A stretch of DNA of 64,000 bases from Chloranthus sessilifolius (lineage: Eukaryota > Streptophyta > Magnoliopsida > Chloranthales > Chloranthaceae): positions 83,549,765 through 83,613,764 of the forward strand of contig CM037588.1 in NCBI GenBank assembly GCA_021018995.1, read 5' to 3'. Positions 54,467-64,000 of the stretch are shown here, one piece after another; position 1 is the stretch's first letter; every line of letters begins with the position of its first letter. A program made the translations under genes and the position numbers. The notes beneath the pieces were generated by a model that was given only the letters and a program-made list of their open reading frames with translations, had not been told where the DNA came from and made no database searches.

Positions 54467-56307
54467 TGATTACTTTGTGCTAGCAGAATTTTATTGTAAA
54501 ATTGGATGAAAAATGCAACAGAAAATTAATTAAATGGAATGGTCTTTAGCACAATGGACAACCTGCAAGATACAGGGCTGTTGTAGCAAGTGCTAAAAGT
54601 AAGAGTTCGTTCACAGGGAAAAGTGATCTAAATTTTGTAAATCTCTAGATCTGCTATAGATCTAGGAATTTATTCCTATTTTAACTAAAAATCAAGGAAA
54701 AACAGGAAGAGAGAAAGAGTTTGGTTGTCACTTTAAACTATGAAAAACAGATTTAAAAACTAAACTAGAGGTGAGCAAAAGAATGATTTAAAGAGGAGAG
54801 CAAAAGTTTTGGTAAAATAAAAATCAAATGTGGAGAATTAATAGCTTGGGATCAGTCTCACTCTGAAATCAATTTGTCAGACAACAGAACAGAGGATGGA
54901 TCTGCAGCCTTCCATCATTTCGCTATAAGCTCAAATGTAAGGTAAAACAATCCAGATCTGCCCCGAGATATGGATTAGTCCTAGGGGTATATTTTGTCCA
55001 CTAAAATGGTCACAAAGTGTCCCATGGATATAATCCAATCATGGGGGATAAATTTGGAGCAATAAAACCACTACAGATGCTATGGATGCCTGGATTCAAA
55101 GCTACAAGCTCAGGCATCCATAGGAGCATAAAATCTATGGAAATTTGATGTAGATAAAAAGATCTACAAATTAAATGGAACTTTAAAACTAGCAATTCAT
55201 TGATCTAATCCAACTTACAACAAATTGCTCTCAGATCTGCAGTCTCAGCACTCTCCAATCCTCACACAATGCTCTCTCACCACTCAATTTACAAATCTAA
55301 CTTCACCCTAGCTGTTAGAGTAATTTAGCCAACCATGGTTGGGCTAAAGAGAGAATTGAAAACAGAGAAGAAGACTAGAATTTAGGTGGGAAAACTAATT
55401 CGAAATTGCTCAAACTCTTGATGCTTTCCTCTGTTGTATTCCCCCTATCTATACAAATTCCCAAGTTCCTCAGATCTAATTTGGACAATCAGAGGAGGGT
55501 ATCAATTTTGTTAAAACCCTACTGATGTGGCTAAATTTCCACCAAGCATTTCCTCCAATTTGTTAGACTCAGTTGAGCCCATGTGAGGCAGTTAGATCAG
55601 AGGTTCCTTTGGAGTTCCAAAAATTCCCGCCAAGGCTGTCAGATTGCTGCTAAACATGTGCATCAAGTGATTGAGGCATCATGTCTTTCAAGAAACTTCA
55701 GAAATCTCACCTCGACGGGTTCAGAGTACCTCTCGACAGGTTTAAAGATTCAGGCACAGCCTCTCTACAAGTTCAATGCTTCAAAACCTTGATCTCGATA
55801 GGTTCACAACACCCTTCGACAGGTGCTTGATAGGTTCTCGATGAGTTGATTTCAGCCTTTTATACTTTGCGAGGTTGGTTGGCTTCAAGTAACCTCTCAA
55901 ATGGTTTAGTCCACTGGTCAACAGGTTCGTTCTATAATACATGGAACCACTCGATAGGTTCATTGAACTGCTCGAGTTCACTTGTGAGCTTCAACAACTA
56001 CTCGAATGCTTCATTAGAGTGCTTAACAGCTTCATGAAACCTGTCGACAGGTTGTTTCAACTGCTCGAATGCATCCCTTGTAAGCCTTTGCTGCTGATGA
56101 CCTCAACTGTCATGCCTGGGTCTCTTTACCAGTCAAGGGTTGACTCTCCTTTATCTCCTTTTTGGCCTTTTATGCATAGTTTTCTGCACTTTATTGTACA
56201 TTATTACCAACTACAAAACAACACTCAAAATCACCTTATTAATCAGCTCGGAGGTCCATCAAAGGTTAGGTTAGGAGGTGAAAATTGATATTTTTCATTG
56301 ATTAATA
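54467..56307 (-). mobile_element. E4 5' LTR (family D)
   Basis: It starts TGATTACTTTGTG and ends GATTAATA; the terminal CA of other LTRs has become TA. The leader hairpin is at 54645-54665 (CTAGATCTG, CTA, TAGATCTAG). The TATA position 55446-55453 is TATAGATA. The motif array is at 55705-56075, with TCGACAGG and TCGATAGG copies. Confidence 0.88.
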
Positions 56308-56398
56308 GGGGTACTTGAATGCATGGGAGAGGTGTAAGAGGTGTGAATGCATAATATTCCCCCATTGTTTTAGCCAAAAATTGGTCTTTACCTGCCAT
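56308..56398 (-). pseudogene. gag: E6 gag, N-terminal part, right of E4
   Basis: The ATG at 56398 opens MAGKDQFLAKTMGEYYA. The frame runs to the E4 target duplication and then continues in the same frame at 33276. This confirms that 32591-33276 and this segment were once one gene. The rest of the protein is not recoverable here. Confidence 0.7.
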
Positions 56399-56679
56399 TC
56401 TGAATTGAGCTAGCGCAGAGCAGGGTGGCTAAAACAGTTATTGTAAATGTCTATTTTACATTTAGTTTTATTTTATTTTTATTTTAGAAAGTAGGGAGAG
56501 AAACAAATCAAAGCCTCTAGCTTCTCTGACTAGGGGAAGTTGAAACCTTAATTTGTTACTCCGCATAAACCTGCAAAAGATTTAAGAAGTGATCAAAGAA
56601 AATTTAAAATATAAAGAAATATAAAAAGAGAAAGATAAATACTTATTTTCTTAAACTAATATAAAGATAAAATTCGCTT
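56399..56679 (-). other. E6 leader between primer site and gag
   Basis: AT-rich untranslated leader. No gene or clear structure seen. Confidence 0.4.
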
Positions 56680-56695
56680 CCCCGGCAGTGGTGCA
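56680..56695 (-). other. E6 primer-binding site (tRNA-Asp type, diverged)
   Basis: CCCCGGCAGTGGTGCA resembles the tRNA-Asp 3' end with three or so mismatches. It fixes the position of the adjoining LTR. Confidence 0.65.
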
Positions 56696-56702
56696 AAAAA
56701 CT

Positions 56703-57883
56703 TTTAGCGTGAACTTTCTGTTGTTTTAATTAAGTCTTAACCTATTGCAAGCACACAATAATAATTGTAATACGGGCATAGGATCGTTCTCATGAGGAAG
56801 TGTTTTATCTATTTAATTAATTTTCTGAAAACTTATATTTATCTTTTAAGATCTTAAACTACTTGAGAAATATGAATGAAAGATTAATTTCTTAAACTAA
56901 TTTGCAGAAAAATAAATCCTAAATCTTCCTTCAGATTGTGGTTGTCAATCACAATCTTCAGTTATCGAATGTTTACAAATTTAAAATACTGTTATACTAT
57001 ATCTCAGTTCTCTAGAATTTGGGCGTCAATAAAAAACTAGCATCCTTTAATATAGATCTATACTAATATTTAATCTACCAGAAATTTAGGCATCAATCAA
57101 ACTCTAGAAAATCAAAGATGGAAAAGTAAAAACCATTACAATAATTTGTAAATCTCAACATGAGTCGTCAATTCAAATCAAAACATGGAGATGTTTACCA
57201 AGCAGTAAATTGCAATAAAAAAATTCTAAACTAGAAAGCAATAAAAATTATATCTTTCATCCCTCAACTGCAGGCGTCAATTGCTTCTGAGAAACTATAG
57301 ATATCTACAATAATTCTTCAGCTCTCAATCCCAGTCGTCAATTGTGATCGAGGAACCTTGGATATCTAAACTGAAATACTCTAAATTTGTTCGAAAGAAA
57401 ACCTAACCTCAGTCTTTAATTGATGCTGAGAATTTCTTCGATGATTAATTCCTATACTAGGCTCTTTCCTTGCTTTCAATAGTAGATGTTCTTCTAGATT
57501 TTCTCCTTTATTTCAGCAAGAGAGTCCTTCAGGAGTCTTCCTTCGTTAATCTTCTCAGATCCGTGAGTGGTCAGATTTATAATTCAAGAATTCTTCTATT
57601 TATATGCATGGCAGTGTAAATCCTCACGTGATCAACAACTTCAGAAAGCTTCCCTTTTGTAATCGTAAATCATGATTTTATAGCTTTCACTCTCTGGACG
57701 ATTCCTTGATTTACGATCGATCGTCTTAACTTTTGTATCGCACTACGCTTTGAACGTTTCTTTTGAAGAATCATAAATTATGATTTTTTACTTTCTTACT
57801 TTGCAGCGTTCTGCTCAATCGTAAAGTACGATTTTCCATCTTTCAATATGTGATGATTCATCTTTTTTGTTCAATTGTTTTTC
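56703..57883 (-). mobile_element. E6 5' LTR (family F), cut by E7
   Basis: It begins next to the primer site (the expected TG is not intact) with the GCAAGCACAC-type leader common in plant Ty3/Gypsy LTRs. TATAAATA on the minus strand is at 57597-57604, followed by four palindromic AATCGTAAA..TACGATT units (57660-57835). At 57884 an unrelated LTR begins, so E7 interrupts it. The far end and the partner LTR are not in the window. Confidence 0.68.
57660..57835 (-). repeat. AATCGTAAAnTACGATTT palindrome array in U3 of LTR F
   Basis: Units at about 57660-57680, 57707-57724, 57769-57787 and 57817-57835. Three have the form AATCRTAAA-n-TAYGATTTT, and one has GATTTACGATCGATCGT. They lie upstream of TATAAATA in element sense. 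Confidence 0.7.
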
Positions 57884-58623
57884 TGACAGCCCGGGTTTCC
57901 TTACCCCAAAACTAGCGCCGTCAGATAACGCGAAAGATTCAAGTTACAATGATGCTATAATATCAAATGTAAGCATCACTACCTGATAGCTCGATCTTTT
58001 CTCACACTTAAACAATAGGAAGGATGGAGCTAACTTATAATGGTAAGCTTACGAAGGCGAGAAATAAAGTGCACAAAATGGAAACCAATACAAAGCTATA
58101 TCAATGACGAAATGGCAACATAAACCCACAGAACTAGCTATCATATGTATAAAACCTCAAAAGAACTATCATCTATTGATGAAGGCCGACCTCCGTCTAA
58201 ACAGTGGATCAGAATATACTTTGTATTTAATTACAAACTTGTTGATATACTATTTGCTCGAAAATCACCAAAGGAAGGCTTGTAGTCCGGATCCTCTTCT
58301 TGTTCAGGATCATCCTCCAAATGAATTCCTATAGCTGTGACATATAGTCGAGGGGTGAGCTTCATCCAAGCTCACTAGGGAATAACAAATGCAAAACTAG
58401 AATTTATTCTTCTCATTCATGGATCTTATGCATAAATAAATAGAGTCAAGCTAGAAATTATTTAGCAAAATCAAACTTAGTCTTTAATGTATGCAGGAAA
58501 TCAAGTATTCAACATGAAGCATATGGGATCAAACGAAACATGTCAGAAACATGGAAGCAAATCACAAGTATCTCGTTGGAACGTGTAGCAAAGAGTTACA
58601 AAACAAAGTTACATAGTAAGCTG

Positions 58624-58850
58624 TCAAGCCCCTGAGCTACGTTAACAAGGGTCACTCAACACGGGACGGGTCAAGCCCCTGAGCTACTTTAACAGGGTCA
58701 CTTGATACCGAGAAGATAAGCCCTTGAGCTACGTTAACAAGGTCAGTTGAACCGAAATGTCAAGCCCCTGAGCTATGTTAATGGGGTCACTTGAACTAAA
58801 ACCATCAAACCCTTGAGCTACATTAACAAGGTAACTTGATCTGAGACACA
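58624..58850 (-). repeat. Minisatellite of five 44-47 base units in LTR G
   Basis: Units begin at about 58624, 58671, 58716, 58760 and 58805. Each is a diverged copy of TCAAGCCCCTGAGCTACGTT followed by AACAAGGTCACTTGA and a variable tail. Confidence 0.8.
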
Positions 58851-59260
58851 ACGAGGTTACAAGGTTAAACACTTATGCGAGACAGGAGGCAATGATATAA
58901 GTCAAGATGTCAAAAAGCATGTAAAAAATGTGTACAAAAAACCAATTCTCAATGATGCTTCAAAATAACACAAGAGTTTTCTTATATTAATTCTAGAAAA
59001 ATACCAAGTAAATACTATGTGCATCAATGACTACAATTCGAGAGAAATGAGTAATCAGGCACAAAGTTCTTCCCTACCTCAAGTGTCAAATTCGTGCGAG
59101 TTAAAGCGCATAAATAAAGGCCTATCCTTTAGCAAATGGGTCCTCGCATACACCCTAGATCATGCATAGTATACCAAGTAATGGTTAACGAGGCACATGT
59201 GATCAGGGCCTCTCAAGGTATAAAACCCACTCACAACTCTCAAGTGTACAACAAAGTACA

Positions 59261-59458
59261 CCTCGTCGTGGTGAGGTCACATGTCGTCGCGATGACCTCT
59301 TCAGGTGCCACATGAATTAGGCCATCTCGCCGTAGCAAGATTTACCCAAGCCAAATTGGTCATGGAAATCATGTAGCACTCCCCACGGCGAGTGCTTCAG
59401 GTAGTTTCTCGCCATGGCGAGCCTCCAAGTCGCTGCGGCGAACCTCTGCAACTCGCCA
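59261..59458 (-). repeat. CTCGCCnnGGCGAG palindrome group in LTR G
   Basis: Copies include CTCGTCGTGGTGAG, TCGTCGCGATGA, TCTCGCCGTAGCAAGA, CACGGCGAG, CTCGCCATGGCGAG (perfect palindrome near 59408) and GTCGCTGCGGCGAA. Unlike families A to F it lies downstream of the candidate TATA box in element sense. Confidence 0.6.
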
Positions 59459-60563
59459 CTTTTACATTTGTACCTTTCGGGTCCAAGACTCACTTTGGTG
59501 CTAAATTTTTCCCCATTAGGCAAGGGAAAAAGACGTGCAGCATATGCTATTGCCTGAACTAGACACCTAGCCTATTCGGGCTACACGAGCTATGGCTCAA
59601 GGCTTCGAAAATTGGTTAAATCGGTGCTAAGTCATTCTTACACCCATTTTTCATAGATTCGAAGCATGAGATGACAAAATGCACTCACTCGAGTCTGATT
59701 TACATAAATCAAATATCTAAACACTCGCGTGCTACTGCATGCATGAAAGTCGAGGCATCAGACCTCAAGAATTTGGTTACAATGCCACTTGCATGTCCGA
59801 TTTCTACACTCCCAATTCCAAGACTAAAAGAATGAGTTTACGAAATAGAGATTACGAGGTTACCTTAATGAGATCCTCGCACACGAGGCTTCCAAGCTTT
59901 CACGGGCATTTTCTCTTGTGAGAATGCACTCGATCATTTCGATCCCCGCCCGAAAGAGTTCATGATTTAAGAGTTAGTTGTTGCAGAAAGAATCTCTCCG
60001 TCGCAAACGTCGGTTTGAGCTGACAGACTGGGCAAGATCGAATGGTGAATGACCTTCTTCAAGATGGAGATGATGGGTGAAGAGGATAGCTCCCTTTTCC
60101 TTCTTCACTTTGACACACAACCTCCATGAACGACTTATGCGTGCATGGGAGCTTATAATGATTCGGCAATTTCACATGTGATTCTGCTATACCCATTTCG
60201 ATGTATATGTTGGATTAAAAGCCTTAGATCTGGGACCCTTTAAGCCATGGGTTTGATTTCTAATGGGTCCAAACGGGTCTTAGCATAGGGTCATCACTAA
60301 TGGGTCCAAACCATGGGCTTTATGATATAATGGGTCTTTTGCGTGGGTCTTTAACGAATGGATTGCTACTTTGGATTGTTGGCTATTGGGCCCCACCTTG
60401 GCTCTAATTGATGGGTCTCACACAAGAAGTCTAATTACTCCCAATGGGTCTAGTTCCAAAGAAGCCCAGTCCATATATATGCATTGCCCAATCTTGTTTT
60501 ATCAGGTGTCTTACCAGTCAGACCAATAGTGCGGTTATAACCCAGATATGGGTGGGTGTTACA

Positions 60564-60574
60564 TCCTCCCCCCC
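60564..60574 (-). other. E7 polypurine tract
   Basis: TCCTCCCCCCC on the + strand, a purine run on the minus strand directly before the LTR start. Confidence 0.7.
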
Positions 60575-60900
60575 TTAAATAAATTTTAATCCTTGAAAAT
60601 TGACAAAATCAGTGGGGATTTGAAAGATGCATTAGGGTTGTGTTGTTAACGACGACGTATGTTGTTTCGTTAGAAGGTGTTGACAAGAAACAATTTGGTA
60701 TGTGGTTATAATAGGTTTCACACTAATTACCAATAATGTCTCTGTAATGCAGAAATTTTGGGGCTATTCGAATAGTGATTTCACCTTTGTGAGGAGTTTA
60801 AGTCTTTCTTGATCCTAACTAGCAACAAAAGTATAGTGATCCATTAGTTCTATAAATATCCAACATGTGATACAAGATTATATCGAAGACAAATATGTAA

Positions 60901-60943
<43 letters not shown>

Positions 60944-61017
60944 AAGGAGCGAACAACATAAAAACTTCAGGCATTCGAGTCATGCACACAATTTATTGCT
61001 AAGGAGCAAGTAACACG
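60575..61017 (-). repeat. Non-coding 3' part of E7 with (AT)18 microsatellite
   Basis: No gene seen. An uninterrupted AT repeat occupies 60905-60940. Confidence 0.7.
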
Positions 61018-62249
61018 TCAAGAGTTAAAGGGCTCACTAGCTGGCTCTGCTGGTTGCTTCTCATAGCGCCAGGTTCCAGTCTCAGAGGGGTCAGGTTTTG
61101 AATGAGTTGCATTCTTGGTGTAGTTTGAGACGAACTGGCGTGCTTGGGCTACGAATGGCGTATGAGCGGTCGGGTATGCCTTTGCTAACAATAGTTGTCG
61201 GATCTCATCACAAAAATCCAACCTTTGATGCATGACATAGTTGTTTTGATGGTGGGTTTCGAATTGCTCTAGATATTGCCTATGTTGGATTTCTAGAATT
61301 TGAGAAATCTGATATTGCTCCAATTCCATCTGTCGAGTGAACTCCGGCAGTGATAAGAATTCACCCTGTGGCATGTGTGGGTGCGTGGGCTGAGCAAACA
61401 TTTGTTGTTCTGGTCTGGGGACGGCTTACTCTACTGCAGGGGCTGCTTGCTCAGGTTGTTCTTGTTGCACACCCCCAACCGATTGTCTCAATGCTCTGTT
61501 TCTCAAACTCAGACGACATCTCTTCAAAATCATGTTCCATTGTTTCCATGAAAACTTCTCCACATTGTCCTTCCTAGCTTCCTTGTTCGGCGATATTCAT
61601 ATGGTTCTTCATTGTCATCATCTTCATGACCGTCAAGGAGTAGAGATATAATTCGGGCATAGGGTAGGGCAGTTAAGGGTTTATTAACCGTGCTCAGTGA
61701 CTCCTTGTTTGCATATTTTATGCCCTCATACACTACTGGAGGCGCAAAAAACCATCTATCTTCATTTACGATGAATAATGCTTGGAGTAATGAGTCTCGT
61801 CTCTCTCTCTCTCATGTTGAAGGGGGTATAAATTGCTTCGAAAGATGATGTCCAAAACCACATTCAGTCGGGCAGCTGGGATTGGGTCACAGATTGATCG
61901 GATGCTTGAAGACCACTATTCATCCCAACTACAATTTGGTGAAATTTGGGTTCCTTGGGTAGAGGGGCTTGTAAGCCAAGGTGGGTTTCGATCTTCGTGC
62001 TACAGCACATGGCTGCTGTAATATCGTAAACGTCCATGTGGAACTTTCACCCATCAATTTTGGTGCTAAAGTTCCCGTAGGTGTCACTGTCCTTAATTCT
62101 AGTAAAAAAATTTCACCAGGCGTGGGTGATAATGGGACTGGACGGGAGTAAGTAGGGATTCAAGGTTAGAAAATTGTTGGTAAATTTCAAATGCTTGTGG
62201 CTATTTCATTAAAAAATAGTGGAGAAAATAAATCAAGAGAGGAGAGATG
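61018..62249 (-). pseudogene. E7 internal ORF, putative plant-transposon-type protein (broken, truncated by E8)
   Basis: From right to left, diverged codons near 62150-62000 read RLVKFFY and a KFHMDVYDI-like stretch, the signature I also see in the 3' ORFs of E2 and E4. The piece 61530-61733 reads YEGIKYANKESLSTVNKPLT and has an acidic DGHEDDDNEEPYEY stretch. The piece 61018-61401 (127 codons) is glutamine- and histidine-rich (MELEQYQISQILEIQHRQYL) and possibly coiled-coil. Stops separate the pieces. E8 cuts the upstream side. I do not recognise a biochemical function. Confidence 0.5.
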
Positions 62250-62454
62250 TGTTAAGACCTGAAAAGTACCACTTTTCATCCCTTAACTTAATCTCTGTTA
62301 GACCCTTAGTCATTTAATAAATGTGTGTTAAGCAAATTTTGGAGGTAATAAGCAACAGCTGCAGATAAGGCCCTAATCATGCCAAGAAGCTTACTTTTGC
62401 CCCAGAAGTGCCTCAGGAGAAAGAAAGTTAGATAAAGAATAGAAGCGGCGCAAC

Positions 62455-63000
62455 ATAGGCAAAGTGAGCCTCGCGGATGTCACAGGTTCAATTGTTTCGA
62501 GAAAAAGCTTGTCGGGTTTCGAGTTTACGGCGACACACACCAACTGGTCATATTGTTCTCGCACAGATTGATGACAGAAGGGAGTAAAAAGCATACTTCG
62601 TGTAGTTCTCGTGAGGCTCAGGTATAAGCTCTTGCACAGTCTCACGTAGTCCCGCGCAGTCTCACGCAGCTCAAGAAAGGAGCCTTTAATCTTCGTGCGA
62701 TTCACCGAGGAGAGAGAGCTCCAGGCATTCCTGCGCACAGCTGTTGCAAAGTGGCCGCAGGATACAGACCATTCAGGGAACTGCTCGTGCGATCCAGAGG
62801 CCTATGCACATTGCTTCTTCGCGAGGATCCCTGCGAGCTTCACCAAGGAACGAACCACTCGTGCAATTCCCGCACCATTCAAATGGAAAGCGCAATCCCG
62901 CGATGACTAGAGCATTCCCACGATGACCAAACTATCTATCCCGTGACTACAAGAGCTTCAAGGTAATGCAATCCCGCAACGACTACTCTATCACGCGACA
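62455..63000 (+). repeat. CGCGAG-type array in U3 of E8 LTR
   Basis: Degenerate copies such as CTCGCGGATG, CTCGTGAGGCTC, CTTCGCGAGGATCC and CCCGCGATGAC lie 215-760 bases upstream of the TATA box. This is the only array in direct orientation in the window and confirms the U3 position. Confidence 0.65.
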
Positions 63001-63214
63001 AGACCTGGAAATCCTTGCTACTTAGGGAGGCTCAGGATCTTAACTTCTCTCCACTTCTGCAGGGGAAATTTGGGAACTTCCTGCCCTAGGGCACGCACTC
63101 TAATGCTCCAATCTTCATGCACACGCCCCGAGGCATCCAAGGAATAAAAATGAGCCACGATTGCATTGATATAATTAGGGTTTTCCTAACCCTAATGCTC
63201 CCACAGCTGACTGC

Positions 63215-63222
63215 TATATAAG
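63215..63222 (+). promoter_or_regulatory. TATA box of E8 LTR
   Basis: TATATAAG in an LTR of known orientation. The equivalent in E5 is at 47594-47601 and 40558-40565 on the minus strand. Confidence 0.65.
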
Positions 63223-64000
63223 CCTAAGTCTAGTTTAGGTTTAGGGGTCTTCTATATTCTATCTTCTTGAATCAACTTTAGAGTTCCAGTAGGCTAAGGT
63301 TAGGGTTTAGGCAGCTTCTTTTTCTTTTTTCTTCTCTCCATAGTCCAGCACTTACTGGCTATGCCTTTGTATTTCTATTTGGAATAGTTTTAATGGAGTT
63401 TTATAATAGGATCTTATGCAGGTATGGGATTGAAGTTTGAGGGTTGCTCTGTACTAGGTTGCTGCCTTGAGATCCTCCATTGCTATGTTGCATTATAAGC
63501 AATGGAGGATTGTTTTTAAGGATTTATCTAGGTCCAAGTGACCTGTGTGTCCAGGTTAGGCACATTGCAGGCCTATGCCCCACCACAAGATCCACTAGAT
63601 CTGAATCTCCATGGGAGCTTGAGCTGGTAGCCTTGTGAACATGGTGGTGGCAGTAATTTTCTTATTCTGTCTCAGACCTCTGTGAGGAGGATAGCCTCTG
63701 TGGATAGTCTGTGGCCATTCAAGTGGACAAGTTATAGCCCTAGGGTGAGGCCAATCCATAGATCTAAGACAGATTCTTCTTCTCTGCACTTGTGCTTGTA
63801 GCCCTGTGAGAGATTGTGCAAAGACAGACCCCCATGTATTTGTATAGACCCACCATTAGATGGCAGATCTGATCTGGCTGTAGAGATTGTAGGCTTGTGA
63901 CTGGATCATTGCTGTCTTTCTAAGCAGTGAACAACTAGGCCTAAAGCTAGTACTCAAACTCTTGCTGGTCCTGTCTGTCCAGGCTAGTGCACATTGCAGG

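Larger units (their letters stand above)
33277..56307 (-). mobile_element. E4: Athila-like LTR retrotransposon with pol remnant, host of nested E5
   Basis: Delimited by LTRs 33277-35101 and 54467-56307 and by a near-perfect target duplication in the E6 gag. Without E5 it is about 13.6 kb. It keeps gag, a deleted protease, reverse transcriptase, RNase H, half an integrase, the internal array and the 3' ORF, all with disabling mutations. Confidence 0.88.
57884..60563 (-). mobile_element. E7 3' LTR (family G)
   Basis: The + strand copy starts TGACAGCCCGGG and ends GGTGGGTGTTACA, so on the minus strand the LTR begins TGTAACACCCACCC, next to a purine-rich tract GGGGGGGAGGA. That terminus is typical of Del/Tekay-type plant Gypsy elements. 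A minisatellite (58624-58850), a group of CGCC palindromes (59261-59458) and TATAAG at 60152-60157 lie inside. The 5' LTR is not in the window. Confidence 0.72.
62250..64000 (+). mobile_element. E8: family C LTR in plus orientation, running off the window
   Basis: It starts TGTTAAGACCTGAAAAGTAC, the reverse complement of the end of the E5 5' LTR, and stays homologous to it to the window end. Sense order here is LTR start, CGCGAG-type array (about 62455-63000), TATATAAG at 63215-63222, then the leader. It may be a 5' LTR, a 3' LTR or a solo LTR; the window does not show which. It interrupts E7. Confidence 0.82.

Noticed and set aside
61350..62021. Plus-strand ORFs opposite the E7 internal gene
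   Set aside because: The minus-strand frames carry the recognisable domain features. The plus-strand ones are shadows.

Overview
The window is plant nuclear DNA made entirely of long terminal repeat (LTR) retrotransposons. I see no host gene, and no tRNA, rRNA, CRISPR or bacterial feature. The plant origin rests on Athila-type Ty3/Gypsy gag and pol remnants, primer-binding sites matching the 3' end of plant tRNA-Asp, 1.8-2.7 kb LTRs, and many C/T and G/A differences between paired LTRs. The species cannot be named from the sequence.

The layout is a nest of eight insertions (E1-E8), seven on the minus strand, so each minus element reads right to left. E6 is the oldest: its gag is split between 32591-33276 and 56308-56398, and its primer site and 5' LTR lie at 56680-57883. 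E3 (26095-32590, left part outside the window) sits downstream of the E6 gag. E1 (1-26094) sits inside E3, and E2 (8175-21189) sits inside E1. E4 (33277-56307) splits the E6 gag, and E5 (39106-48520, perfect target duplication ATTCC) splits the 3' ORF of E4. E7 (57884-62249 visible) cuts the E6 LTR. E8 (from 62250) is the only plus-strand element; it interrupts E7 and runs off the window.

The minus-strand Athila-like elements share one plan, in sense order: 5' LTR, tRNA-Asp primer site, gag, pol (or none), a short-motif array, a lysine/proline-rich 3' ORF, a second polypurine-like tract, about 1.6 kb of conserved non-coding sequence, the true polypurine tract, and the 3' LTR. E1 and E5 are gag-only. 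E2 has protease fused in frame to the integrase C-terminus. E3 and E4 keep longer pol remnants with stops, deletions and lost catalytic residues. No element looks autonomous.

The most striking feature is an array of short palindromic motifs upstream of the TATA box in the LTRs. The half-site is TCGnnAGG, and the middle dinucleotide is diagnostic of the family: AT in E2, AC (with some AT) in E4, AG in E3, CG in E1, E5 and E8. In every element where both places can be seen (E1, E2, E4, E5), the same motif variant recurs in a second array a few hundred bases upstream of the 3' ORF. The 3' ORF products carry strongly basic, nuclear-localisation-like segments. This resembles the rapidly diverging motif and protein pairs of VANDAL transposons (VANC anti-silencing). 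I propose, as inference only, that these retroelements carry an analogous family-specific cis/trans regulatory system.
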